A stretch of 64,000 nt of DNA from positions 51,366 to 115,365 of the forward strand of contig CAJOIU010000007.1 in the NCBI GenBank assembly GCA_905234855.1, in the 5' to 3' direction. Source of the stretch: an uncultured Oscillospiraceae bacterium. Its GTDB lineage: Bacteria > Bacillota > Clostridia > Oscillospirales > Oscillospiraceae. Made by a program: the position numbers and the translations under genes. The notes under the pieces are model-generated. The model searched no databases and was not told the DNA's origin. It saw only the letters and a program-made list of their open reading frames with translations. Positions 25,772-33,017 of this stretch are shown piece after piece (position 1 is the first letter of the stretch; each line of letters begins with the position of its first letter).

Positions 25772-27124
25772 ATGCGAAAACGAACGACCATACGCATACT
25801 CTCGTTTCTTTCCGCGGGCGTGATCGCCGCCGGGGCGCTGGCGGTGACGGCGCAGCGCCGGGCGCGGAGTCTGGAGCTGTATGCCCGCGCCAATACACAG
25901 CACGCCTTTGACGAGCTTGTTACGAGCGTGTCGGAGCTTTCCACCGCGCTGGAAAAAAGCATTTATGTCACCGATCCCGCTCTGGAAAGCGCTCTATGCA
26001 CACAGATGTTCGGCCGCGCCGTCACGGCGCAGATGGCCATGGGCAGCCTGCCCTATTCCTCGCAGGAACTGGAGCAGACGGCGGGCTTTCTGTCCCGGGT
26101 GGGCGACTATGCCTGCACGCTGGCGCGGACGGTGGGCGCCAACGGCGGGTATTCCGAGGAGGAGCTTCATAACCTCACGGAGCTGGCCGATACGGCGAAC
26201 GTCATGGCCATGAACCTGCAGGATATGCAATCCCGGCTCATGGCTGGGCGGCTGACCATGGACGAGGTCTATACCACCGCCGCCGCGGTGCAGGCACAGG
26301 AAGATACCGCGCCGTTGGCAGGGACGGCCTTCCAAAGCATGGAGGCGGAGTTTCCCGAGCTTCCCACGCTCATTTATGACGGACCGTTTTCCGAGAGCAT
26401 GACAAGTCCGATCCCTGTCTGTCTTGACGGCATGCCGGAGGCAGATGAGGAGACGGCGAAGCAGACCGCGGCACGCTTTCTGGGCGCCGGGGAGAAAAAC
26501 GTAACGCCACTGGGGGAATGCGGCGGTGATATCCCATGCTGGTGCTTCGGCGCGTATCTCGCTGGCGGGGAATACAGCGTGTATGTCACAAAACAAGGCG
26601 GCATGGTCATGAGCGTCCTCAGCTCCCGGTTACCCGGACAGGCGCGGCTCTCCGCCGAGGAAGCCCGAGCCATTGCGGCGGGCTTTATGGAGCAGGTCGG
26701 TTTTTCCGATATGGAGGAGAGCTACCATCGGATCGAGGGCGGCATTCTGACGGTGAACTTTGAATATGAGCAGGAGGGCGTCCTGTGCTATCCCGATCTG
26801 GTGAAGGTCGGCGTGGCGCTGGATAATGGAGCTATCATGAGCTATGACGCCAAAGGGTATCTGAGCGCCCATCAGGTGCGGGAGCTGTCCGCGCCGGTCA
26901 TCTCGGAGGAGGACGCGCTGGCCACCGCCTCCCCGGCGCTTTCCGTGCGGAGCGTGCGGCTGGCGGTGATCCCCTCGGAGGGTGGGGAAGAGAAGCTCTG
27001 CTATGAGCTGACCGGCCGTTCGGCGGAGGGACGGCGGTATCTGCTCTATGTGAACGCCGCCACCGGCGCGCAGGAGCGAATCCTCATCCTTTTGGAGGAC
27101 GAAACGGGAACGCTGACGCTGTGA
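25772..27124 (+). CDS. ypeB: Spore germination protein YpeB
   Basis: 450 residues, the YpeB length. The N-terminal hydrophobic segment (ILSFLSAGVIAAGALAVTA) anchors the protein. A helical domain with the SELSTALEKSIYV motif follows, and the C-terminal half carries repeated PepSY-like units (ETAKQTAARFLGAGEK; LSAEEARAIAAGFMEQVGFS; SEEDALATASPALSV). In Bacillus YpeB localises and stabilises the cortex-lytic enzyme SleB in the spore inner membrane. Here no sleB is adjacent. The nearest NlpC-type enzyme is at 18597 and is an SLH surface protein, so it is not an obvious partner. The ATG follows the gltX terminator directly; expression would be expected in the forespore (sigma-G), but I could not assign a sigma-G promoter. 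Confidence 0.92.
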   Translation: MRKRTTIRILSFLSAGVIAAGALAVTAQRRARSLELYARANTQHAFDELVTSVSELSTALEKSIYVTDPALESALCTQMFGRAVTAQMAMGSLPYSSQELEQTAGFLSRVGDYACTLARTVGANGGYSEEELHNLTELADTANVMAMNLQDMQSRLMAGRLTMDEVYTTAAAVQAQEDTAPLAGTAFQSMEAEFPELPTLIYDGPFSESMTSPIPVCLDGMPEADEETAKQTAARFLGAGEKNVTPLGECGGDIPCWCFGAYLAGGEYSVYVTKQGGMVMSVLSSRLPGQARLSAEEARAIAAGFMEQVGFSDMEESYHRIEGGILTVNFEYEQEGVLCYPDLVKVGVALDNGAIMSYDAKGYLSAHQVRELSAPVISEEDALATASPALSVRSVRLAVIPSEGGEEKLCYELTGRSAEGRRYLLYVNAATGAQERILILLEDETGTLTL

Positions 27125-27175
27125 GCATTCGCGGTACCAAACCCCGGCGATAAGAAAATATTCACAATTCAGCGG

Positions 27176-27204
27176 TTGACAGTTGCGGCTCATGGTTGTA
27201 TTAT
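27176..27204 (+). promoter_or_regulatory. Strong sigma-A promoter of the zinc-ribbon/Ig-like gene
   Basis: Consensus TTGACA (27176-27181) and TATTAT (27199-27204) with a 17-nt spacer. Confidence 0.8.
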
Positions 27205-27214
27205 GTAGTCAGGA

Positions 27215-27240
27215 TGTAACGATTGTAACCGAAGTTACAA
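27215..27240 (+). promoter_or_regulatory. Possible operator: TGTAAC repeats with inverted repeat
   Basis: Immediately after the predicted transcription start there is TGTAAC (27215-27220), then a perfect 7-bp inverted repeat TTGTAAC/GTTACAA (27223-27229, 27234-27240) with a 4-nt spacer. Position and symmetry suit a repressor site or a small 5' stem. Confidence 0.4.
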
Positions 27241-27268
27241 TTTTCTTTGATTGGAAAGGTGAAGTGCC

Positions 27269-27901
27269 ATGAGCTTGATCCCCAATACCGTATGCCGCCG
27301 CTGCCACCGGGAGTATCCCGTGATCCGAACCCGCTGCCCGTATTGCGGCACGAAAAAGCCGCAGGAGGTGCGCAGCGCCACGCCGGAGAGCGACAGCGCC
27401 GTTTCCGGGACGGAGGCGTCCCGCCGCGCCGCGGAGAATGTGAACTGGCAGATGCTGATCGGAGGGATCCTGCTTGTATGCGTGATCGTCGCCGTGATCG
27501 CGCTGGTTTCCGTGAACGTCAAGACTCGCGTTGGCGAGGCTGAAAAGGCACAGCAGGAGGCCATCGAGCAGATACAGGCCGAGACTACTGCCGTGCCGAT
27601 TCCCACGGCTACGCCGACTCCGTCCCCCACGCCTACGCCCCCCGTGACCGCTGTGCAGATCACCTATCAAGGCCGTGAGATGGTGGACTTCACCGAGTCT
27701 GCCGGAACGCAGATCGACCTCGACGCCGCGCCGTATCCGCTCAACGACTCTGTTACGATCTCGTGGACGAGCTCGGACGACAGCGTTGCCACCGTGGATG
27801 AAAACGGCCTCGTGACGCTGGTGGGCGCTTCGGGCAGCAACTGCACCGTTTATGCCACCGCCGGCGGCGTACAGGCGGGCTGCATCGTCCGCGTGCGGTA
27901 A
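27269..27901 (+). CDS. Zinc-ribbon, single-pass membrane protein with Ig-like domain
   Basis: 210 residues. An N-terminal zinc ribbon (CRRCHREYPVIRTRCPYCGT, CxxC-x11-CxxC) faces the cytoplasm. One membrane helix (MLIGGILLVCVIVAVIALVS) spans about residues 62-82. A short helical stretch and a TPTPSPTPTP linker lead to an extracellular bacterial Ig-like (Big_2) domain: VTISWTSSDDSVATVDENGL then VTLVGASGSNCTVYATAGGV. It could carry surface-state information to the inside or simply anchor the Ig module. It is a single-gene unit with its own promoter and terminator. The ribosome site is GGAAAGGTG. No enzyme motif is seen. Confidence 0.8.
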   Translation: MSLIPNTVCRRCHREYPVIRTRCPYCGTKKPQEVRSATPESDSAVSGTEASRRAAENVNWQMLIGGILLVCVIVAVIALVSVNVKTRVGEAEKAQQEAIEQIQAETTAVPIPTATPTPSPTPTPPVTAVQITYQGREMVDFTESAGTQIDLDAAPYPLNDSVTISWTSSDDSVATVDENGLVTLVGASGSNCTVYATAGGVQAGCIVRVR

Positions 27902-27917
27902 AAACCGATAAAACAGC

Positions 27918-27950
27918 GCATCCGCCTCCCGAAAGGGAGGCGGATGCTTT
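27918..27950 (+). terminator. Terminator of the zinc-ribbon gene
   Basis: A perfect 13-bp stem (27918-27930 with 27935-27947) closed by a GAAA tetraloop is followed by TTTGTTG. Confidence 0.88.
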
Positions 27951-28150
27951 GTTGAATAGAATATCGCCGGGGCGCTGCGCTCCGGCGATACTCTATGGAT
28001 TGAGGACAAAATGAAAAAGATGAAACTGTCTCTTGCAATTCTTATTGTAAAGCGTGAGTATTACAAAAGAAAGTGTAAGAATGTTTCAAAACTATTAAAT
28101 TGCGTGAAATCTTTTGCAAATCGGGAAAAATTGCTGTTTTTCCCGAGCGG
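27951..28150. other. AT-rich gap with a second hairpin, no convincing gene
   Basis: A 9-bp stem (27962-27970 with 27982-27990) is the only clear structure. A 61-codon plus-strand frame from 28011 with a weak GAGGAC site starts here but runs antisense into the acetyltransferase gene, so I do not call it. The region separates convergent genes. Confidence 0.4.
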
Positions 28151-28993
28151 TCAGTCCATGCCGAAGCCCCACCATAGGTCGTTGGGCAAAGAGTAATCCG
28201 GCGCCTTGCGAAGGACGGAGAGCACGAAGGGACGAATCTCACCCGGTCCGTCCATAAACGCAGGGCTGCGGACGATGTAATCCTGCGCAGAGCACCAGCG
28301 GGCGACTCCCGCGATGGCGCCGCTGAAGTCGCCGTTCGATACCAGCAGCTCCGTGATGCGGCACAGGCCGTCGGATGTGTCCGCGGCGGCCACGCCGTTT
28401 TCCAGAACAAAAAAATCCGTTCCCGTCTCCTCCATAAAATCGAACACCGCGTCATCGAAGGTGACATGGGGCATGCCGCCCATGAGCCACTCCCGCATGC
28501 CTGCGTAATGGAGCGCCGGGATGCGGGCGGCGTTGACGGCGCTGATGCCGGCAAGGTCTGTCTTTTTAAGCCGCGTCTCGCGGACATAACTTAGTGGCTT
28601 CGCGCCGGAGGCCTTCTCATAGAAGGGATACAGCCCCGTCTCGGCGGGGAGGACACAGGCGGCGTCCGCCGTTTGAAGAGCGGCGTCGGTGGCGGCCTTA
28701 TATACGGCGGAGCCGATGCCCCGGCCGCGGTATTCCGGGAGGGTGGCAAGAGCGTAGGTGTAGCCCGCAGAAAGCGTATTGCTCCGATAGGGATAGGCCG
28801 TCTGCCCGCCGATGATATACATGGCGGAAACGACCTTGCCGTCCGTCTCCGCCACGACACATCCGCCGGGGATCAGGAAACGGCCGAAAAAGGCGTCGAT
28901 ATATTCGTCCGGGTCGCCGAAGGCAAGCTTCCAGAGGCCTTTGAGCTGGGGCTTATCGTCCGGCTGCCACGGACGTAGAATCACATCAGTCAT
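28151..28993 (-). CDS. GNAT-family N-acetyltransferase
   Basis: 280 residues. The N-terminal half is a GNAT fold: LWKLAFGDPDEYIDAFFGRF, a central strand AGYTYALATLPEYRGRGIGS with the acetyl-CoA loop Q/RxxGxG/A (YRGRGIGSAVYKAA), and YPFYEKASGAKPLSYVRET. The C-terminal ~130 residues form a second, less conserved domain, as in Eis-like or other two-domain acetyltransferases. The substrate is unknown. It is the last gene of a minus-strand run starting at 34755; its start overlaps the end of the previous gene by eight bases. Confidence 0.87.
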   Translation of the reverse strand: MTDVILRPWQPDDKPQLKGLWKLAFGDPDEYIDAFFGRFLIPGGCVVAETDGKVVSAMYIIGGQTAYPYRSNTLSAGYTYALATLPEYRGRGIGSAVYKAATDAALQTADAACVLPAETGLYPFYEKASGAKPLSYVRETRLKKTDLAGISAVNAARIPALHYAGMREWLMGGMPHVTFDDAVFDFMEETGTDFFVLENGVAAADTSDGLCRITELLVSNGDFSGAIAGVARWCSAQDYIVRSPAFMDGPGEIRPFVLSVLRKAPDYSLPNDLWWGFGMD

Positions 28994-29888
28994 CGGTTAT
29001 CACCACCGTGTATTTTTCCACCATATGATCGGGATGGTAACTCTCCTTGGACTGCCGGAGGCTTTCAAGACCCATGTCGTCCTCCCGGTTGATCCATAGG
29101 GTGTCGGGATATTTTTCGCGGATATGACGCACAAATTCGCGGTTTATCATGGGGTATGCGCCGTTTATGTCGCCGTGGGCTTTTTCAAAATGCACGACAT
29201 AGGTGTGGGCGCAGACCCGCTCGCCTATGGTGAAGGCCACGGGCTTGCCCTCCACCCGCAGGATGCCGCCGTCAAGACCCAGCGGCTCGAAGGCTTCGAA
29301 CGCTCGTTCGATCGCTATGAACTCGTCGCTGGCGCCCGCGTCGATATCCTCGGGGTTTTCCGAGAGCCATTCCCGCAGGAGCGCGGTGCATTCTGGGAAA
29401 TCGCCGGGGGCGAGAGGGGAGAAGCTCCAGTCGTTTTCCGCCTCGAAGCGGTTGATGTGGTTGCGCTTGCCGTGCAGATGCTTGCCGGAGAGGGTGGCGA
29501 GCTTTTCCGCGCTGTAGATGTAATCCCAAAGGGGCCGCTCGCTTTCCACGGCGTGTCTGCCGGGAAAAAGCTCCTCCAATAAGGGCAGATGCGCCGCCGT
29601 CACGCCCCGGAGGGTGAAGGGGAAGCCATGCGCTTTGGCGTAGGCCGCCAGCTCCTCCATGACGGGGCGCAGGTCGCCCCTGCCTACCGGCCATGCGAAA
29701 AAGGGTTTATCCTCATAGCAGGGCGCAACGATCACCCGGTCGCCGCAGCGGCCTACGAGCTGGTGGAAGGACTTGTCCCATAGGTATATGTTTCCGAAAT
29801 TGAAGTCGGCGCTGGAGGAGCCCTCCGCCCATACGAGCGGATCGATCCATGCCTTGTCCTCCAACGTTACGGGGTGTAATTCGATCAT
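28986..29888 (-). CDS. DUF2156-type (LPG synthase C-terminal fold) acyl/aminoacyl-transferase-like protein
   Basis: 300 residues from ATG 29888. The sequence matches the soluble phosphatidylglycerol lysyltransferase C-terminal-like family: DFNFGNIYLWDKSFHQLVGR early, then KHLHGKRNHINRFEAENDWS and AYPMINREFVRHIREKYPDT. It has a double GNAT-like fold and no membrane segments, so it is not an MprF flippase. Members may transfer aminoacyl or acyl groups, but the substrate here is unknown. The ATG overlaps the stop of the uracil-DNA glycosylase gene as ATGA, implying coupled translation. Confidence 0.85.
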   Translation of the reverse strand: MIELHPVTLEDKAWIDPLVWAEGSSSADFNFGNIYLWDKSFHQLVGRCGDRVIVAPCYEDKPFFAWPVGRGDLRPVMEELAAYAKAHGFPFTLRGVTAAHLPLLEELFPGRHAVESERPLWDYIYSAEKLATLSGKHLHGKRNHINRFEAENDWSFSPLAPGDFPECTALLREWLSENPEDIDAGASDEFIAIERAFEAFEPLGLDGGILRVEGKPVAFTIGERVCAHTYVVHFEKAHGDINGAYPMINREFVRHIREKYPDTLWINREDDMGLESLRQSKESYHPDHMVEKYTVVITDD

Positions 29889-30439
29889 GTTTGTTTTTGA
29901 ATCTCCTGCTGCAAAAGCTTCAAGTCTACGAAGGTCTCCGGCCGCTTTGAGGGATCCCGCAGCAGCGCGGAGGGATGATAGAGCGCCATCGCCGGGCGGC
30001 CGAGAACCTCGAACCATTGACCGTGCTGGCGGGTGATGCGGAAGTCGGAGCCGATGAACGCCATGGCGGCGATGCGTCCGAGGAATACGATGATCCTTGG
30101 ATCCACAAGATCGATCTGCCGCCGCAGCCAACCGATACAGGCCTCCTGCTCGTCCGGCAGGGGATCGCGGTTGCGGGGCGGACGGCATTTGACGATGTTG
30201 GTGATGTATACCTTGGTGCGGTCGAGACCGATGATCTCCATCATCGTGTCGAGGAGCTTCCCGGCGGGACCGACAAAGGGTTCACCCTGCAGATCCTCCT
30301 GTTCCCCCGGCCCCTCGCCGATGAATATCACGTCCGCTGACTCGTTTCCTACGCCGAATACGAGGTTTGTCCGCGTCGCAGCGAGATCACAGCGCCGACA
30401 GGCAGCGCATTCGGTTTTCAGATCGTTCCAGCTTTCCAT
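29885..30439 (-). CDS. Uracil-DNA glycosylase, family 4 (Fe-S type)
   Basis: 184 residues. It removes uracil from DNA. Motif A is FIGEGPGEQEDLQGEPFVGP, with the family 4 GEGPG(E/A)xED form, and motif B is LYHPSALLRDPSKR. Four Fe-S cysteines are present: CAACRRC near the N-terminus, the Cys of VKCRPPRNRDPLP and that of EQEACIGWLRRQI. The start ATG 30439 has GGAG 11 nt upstream and overlaps the NUDIX gene end by 22 bases; ATG 30475 is possible. Downstream coupling to the DUF2156 gene is by ATGA. Confidence 0.93.
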   Translation of the reverse strand: MESWNDLKTECAACRRCDLAATRTNLVFGVGNESADVIFIGEGPGEQEDLQGEPFVGPAGKLLDTMMEIIGLDRTKVYITNIVKCRPPRNRDPLPDEQEACIGWLRRQIDLVDPRIIVFLGRIAAMAFIGSDFRITRQHGQWFEVLGRPAMALYHPSALLRDPSKRPETFVDLKLLQQEIQKQT

Positions 30440-31014
30440 AGGTTCCCAATCTCCGGCGTTATGATTTGGCTCCATGTTTCCATGCGGGAAACGTCCTCCG
30501 GCAGGGAGGAGATGGGGCGGAAGCCCCCCTCCAGCTTTTCCGTCTCCCGGACGAAGACCTCGCCCGTGGTGGTCAGGGTGAAGAAAAAACCGAGATGCAC
30601 GCTGCCGACATCGTTTCCGCTGTCGTTGATGAGACCGCGGAGGGTGAGCTTTCCAAAATCGGCGATATCGATCTCCTCCTCGATCTCCCGGCGCAGGCAA
30701 TTAAGGAGCCAGTCGCCGTGCGCCTCGTCGACCTCGTTGATATGCCCGCCCACGCCGAGGCTCATAAGCCCGTGCAGGCGCGCCTCGCCGCCCTTTTTGA
30801 GGCGGCGGGTGGCAAACACCTCGTCCCCGCGCACGACGGCGACATAGGGGATGATCTGCCGGTATTCGGGGCTTTCCTCCGCCACGGGACGGGCTAGGAA
30901 GAAGCCCTCCCGGGCGATGAGCTCCATGACCTCAGCCTCCCGGCCTGTGATGAGGCCGTTCACGGATACGATATCGCCCAGCGAAGCGGTTTTTACGACC
31001 AAGACGTTTTCCAT
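30418..31014 (-). CDS. NUDIX-family hydrolase-like protein
   Basis: 198 residues from ATG 31014, which has GGAG six bases upstream; the in-frame TTG at 31029 overlaps the ABC gene stop and is less likely. The NUDIX region is SLGVGGHINEVDEAHGDWLL then NCLRREIEEEIDIADF. The REIEEEID core is intact, while the spacing from GGH to RE is longer than in the canonical box, as in a clostridial subgroup annotated as phosphoesterases. N- and C-terminal extensions flank the domain. The substrate is unknown. It lies between the ABC exporter and the uracil-DNA glycosylase in one operon. Confidence 0.8.
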   Translation of the reverse strand: MENVLVVKTASLGDIVSVNGLITGREAEVMELIAREGFFLARPVAEESPEYRQIIPYVAVVRGDEVFATRRLKKGGEARLHGLMSLGVGGHINEVDEAHGDWLLNCLRREIEEEIDIADFGKLTLRGLINDSGNDVGSVHLGFFFTLTTTGEVFVRETEKLEGGFRPISSLPEDVSRMETWSQIITPEIGNLWKAGTI

Positions 31015-31025
31015 GTCTGCTCCGT

Positions 31026-33017
31026 TCAATCCAACTCGCTCTGGCCGGTATAGAGCATATAATACCGTCCCCGCTGCGCCAGCAGCTCCTCGTGGCTGCC
31101 GCGCTCCACGATCTCGCCGTGCTCAATGACTACGATGGCGTCCGCGCTGCGGACGGTGGAGAGGCGATGGGCGATGACGAATACGGTGCGGCCTTCCATG
31201 AGGGTATCCATGCCCCGGGAGATGAGCTTCTCCGTGCGGGTATCGATGGAGCTTGTTGCCTCGTCGAGAATCATGACCGGGTGCTTTGCGACGGCGGTGC
31301 GGGCGATGGCCAGAAGCTGGCGCTGTCCCTGCGAAAGGTTCTGCCCGTTGCCGGTGATCATGGTATTATACCCGTCCGGCAGGCGGGTGATAAAGCCGTG
31401 GGCGTTCGCGGTCTTGGCGGCCTCGATGCATTCCTCGTCCGTGGCGTCCAGCTTGCCGTAGCGGATGTTATCCATCACGGTGCCGGTGAAGAGGTTCGTA
31501 TCCTGCAGCACCATGCCGAGGCTGCGGCGCAGGGCGGCTTTTTTGATATCCTTGATATCGATGCCGTCGAAGAGGATGCGTCCCTCGTCGATCTCATAGA
31601 AACGATTGATGAGATTTGTGATGGTGGTCTTGCCCGCGCCGGTGGAGCCTACGAAGGCGATCTGCTGGCCGGGCTTTGCCCAAACGGTGATATCCTTCAA
31701 AATGGGCTTTTCCGGCACATAGGAGAAGTTCACATGCTCCACGCGGACGCTGCCCTGCACCTCGCGGTATTCAAAGGTTCCGTCCTCCCGGGGGAGCTTC
31801 CATGCCCAAAGGCCGGTGCGCTCGCCCTTTTCCGTCTCTGTGAGGGAGCCGTCCGCGCCGCGGCGCACGGTGACTAGGCCGACCTTGCCGCCGTCCTCCT
31901 CCGGCTTATGGTCGATGACCGCGAAGATGCGCTCCGCGCCGGCGATGGCGGAGAAGAGGTTGATGGCTTGGTTCGACATCATGTTGATCGGCATCGTGAC
32001 CTGCCGGATATAGTTCAGGTATACGCCCAGCGAGCCGATGGTGAAATGCCCCGTGACGGTCATGAACCCGCCCAGTACCGCCGTGACGGCATAGCAGATG
32101 TTCATGATGGCGTTCATGGAGGGGAAGATCAGCGAGCCGAGGAAGTTTGCGAAGATGGAGTTTTCCCGGTACTCGTCGTTCAGATCGCCGAAGCTGTCCT
32201 TGGCGCGAGCCTCATAGCTGAAGGCCTTGACGACCTTGAGGCCGTCGAGCATCTCCTCGATGTTGCCGTTCAGGATACCGAGGGAGGACTGCTGCTTTTT
32301 GAAAAGAATCTTCGAGTAGCGGCCGACCCAGCGCACCAGCAGGAAGGACACGGCTACCGTCAGCGCGGTGATGATAAAGAGCTTCCAGCTCAGCGCCAGC
32401 ATGAGGACGATGGTGCCGACGAAGGTGATGATGCCGGACAGGAACTGGACGATGCCCTGCTCGAGGCACATCTGCACGTTGTCCGCGTCGTTGGAAAAGC
32501 GGCTCATGAGCTCGCCGTGGGTGTGCTTGTCGAAATAAGTGATGGGCAGATCCTGCAGCGCAGAGAAGAGATCCTGCCGCAGCGCGTTCGTAGCCCATTG
32601 GGAGAGGGTCATGCAGAAGCGGGAGGTGAAATACGTCGCCGCGGCGCTGGCCAGATAAATGCCCGCGAGGATCAGAAGCTGGCGCGCCAGCGCGCCATAG
32701 TCCTTGCTCTCCTGCGTGATGAGGGGAACGATATAGTCGTCGATGAGGGGTTTTAGGTAATAGCTCGCAACCAAGGAGCACACGCTGGAGATCAGCATGA
32801 ACAGAACGATGAAAACGATGAGCTTCTTGTTTCGTCCGGCATAGCCGAGGATGCGCAGCAGCGTGCCCTTCGTATCCTTTGGCTTGCGGAAATCCCGTCC
32901 GCCGGGACCGGGGCCGCGCTGGATGTTTTTATAGATCTTCTCGTCGTTCACGTCGACGCTGTCTACGGCCATCCGTGCCTTGAGCTGGGCAAAAACCGAT
33001 TTTCTTTTTTCAGCCAT
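31026..33017 (-). CDS. ABC exporter half-transporter, subunit with catalytic site residues
   Basis: 663 residues. A six-helix exporter membrane domain (about 60-370) precedes an ATPase domain. Walker A is FVGSTGAGKTTITNL, the signature is LSQGQRQLLAIART, Walker B is VMILDEATSSID with the catalytic Glu, and the H-loop is VFVIAHRLSTV. A ~35-residue insert (about 400-435) separates the halves, and the N-terminus has a ~50-residue cytoplasmic extension. It forms a heterodimer with the preceding product, as in BmrCD/LmrCD or TM287/288, and should export drugs, lipids or peptides. Its start overlaps the previous gene by eight bases. Confidence 0.93.
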   Translation of the reverse strand: MAEKRKSVFAQLKARMAVDSVDVNDEKIYKNIQRGPGPGGRDFRKPKDTKGTLLRILGYAGRNKKLIVFIVLFMLISSVCSLVASYYLKPLIDDYIVPLITQESKDYGALARQLLILAGIYLASAAATYFTSRFCMTLSQWATNALRQDLFSALQDLPITYFDKHTHGELMSRFSNDADNVQMCLEQGIVQFLSGIITFVGTIVLMLALSWKLFIITALTVAVSFLLVRWVGRYSKILFKKQQSSLGILNGNIEEMLDGLKVVKAFSYEARAKDSFGDLNDEYRENSIFANFLGSLIFPSMNAIMNICYAVTAVLGGFMTVTGHFTIGSLGVYLNYIRQVTMPINMMSNQAINLFSAIAGAERIFAVIDHKPEEDGGKVGLVTVRRGADGSLTETEKGERTGLWAWKLPREDGTFEYREVQGSVRVEHVNFSYVPEKPILKDITVWAKPGQQIAFVGSTGAGKTTITNLINRFYEIDEGRILFDGIDIKDIKKAALRRSLGMVLQDTNLFTGTVMDNIRYGKLDATDEECIEAAKTANAHGFITRLPDGYNTMITGNGQNLSQGQRQLLAIARTAVAKHPVMILDEATSSIDTRTEKLISRGMDTLMEGRTVFVIAHRLSTVRSADAIVVIEHGEIVERGSHEELLAQRGRYYMLYTGQSELD

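Noticed and set aside
27215-27240. ECF sigma factor promoter from TGTAAC
   Set aside because: No CGTC/CGTA-like -10 lies 16-17 nt downstream at any of the sites, and ordinary sigma-A promoters are present instead.
28011-28196. 61-codon Lys-rich plus-strand ORF
   Set aside because: Its second half lies antisense in the acetyltransferase gene and its ribosome site is weak. The N-terminus is suggestive but not enough to call.
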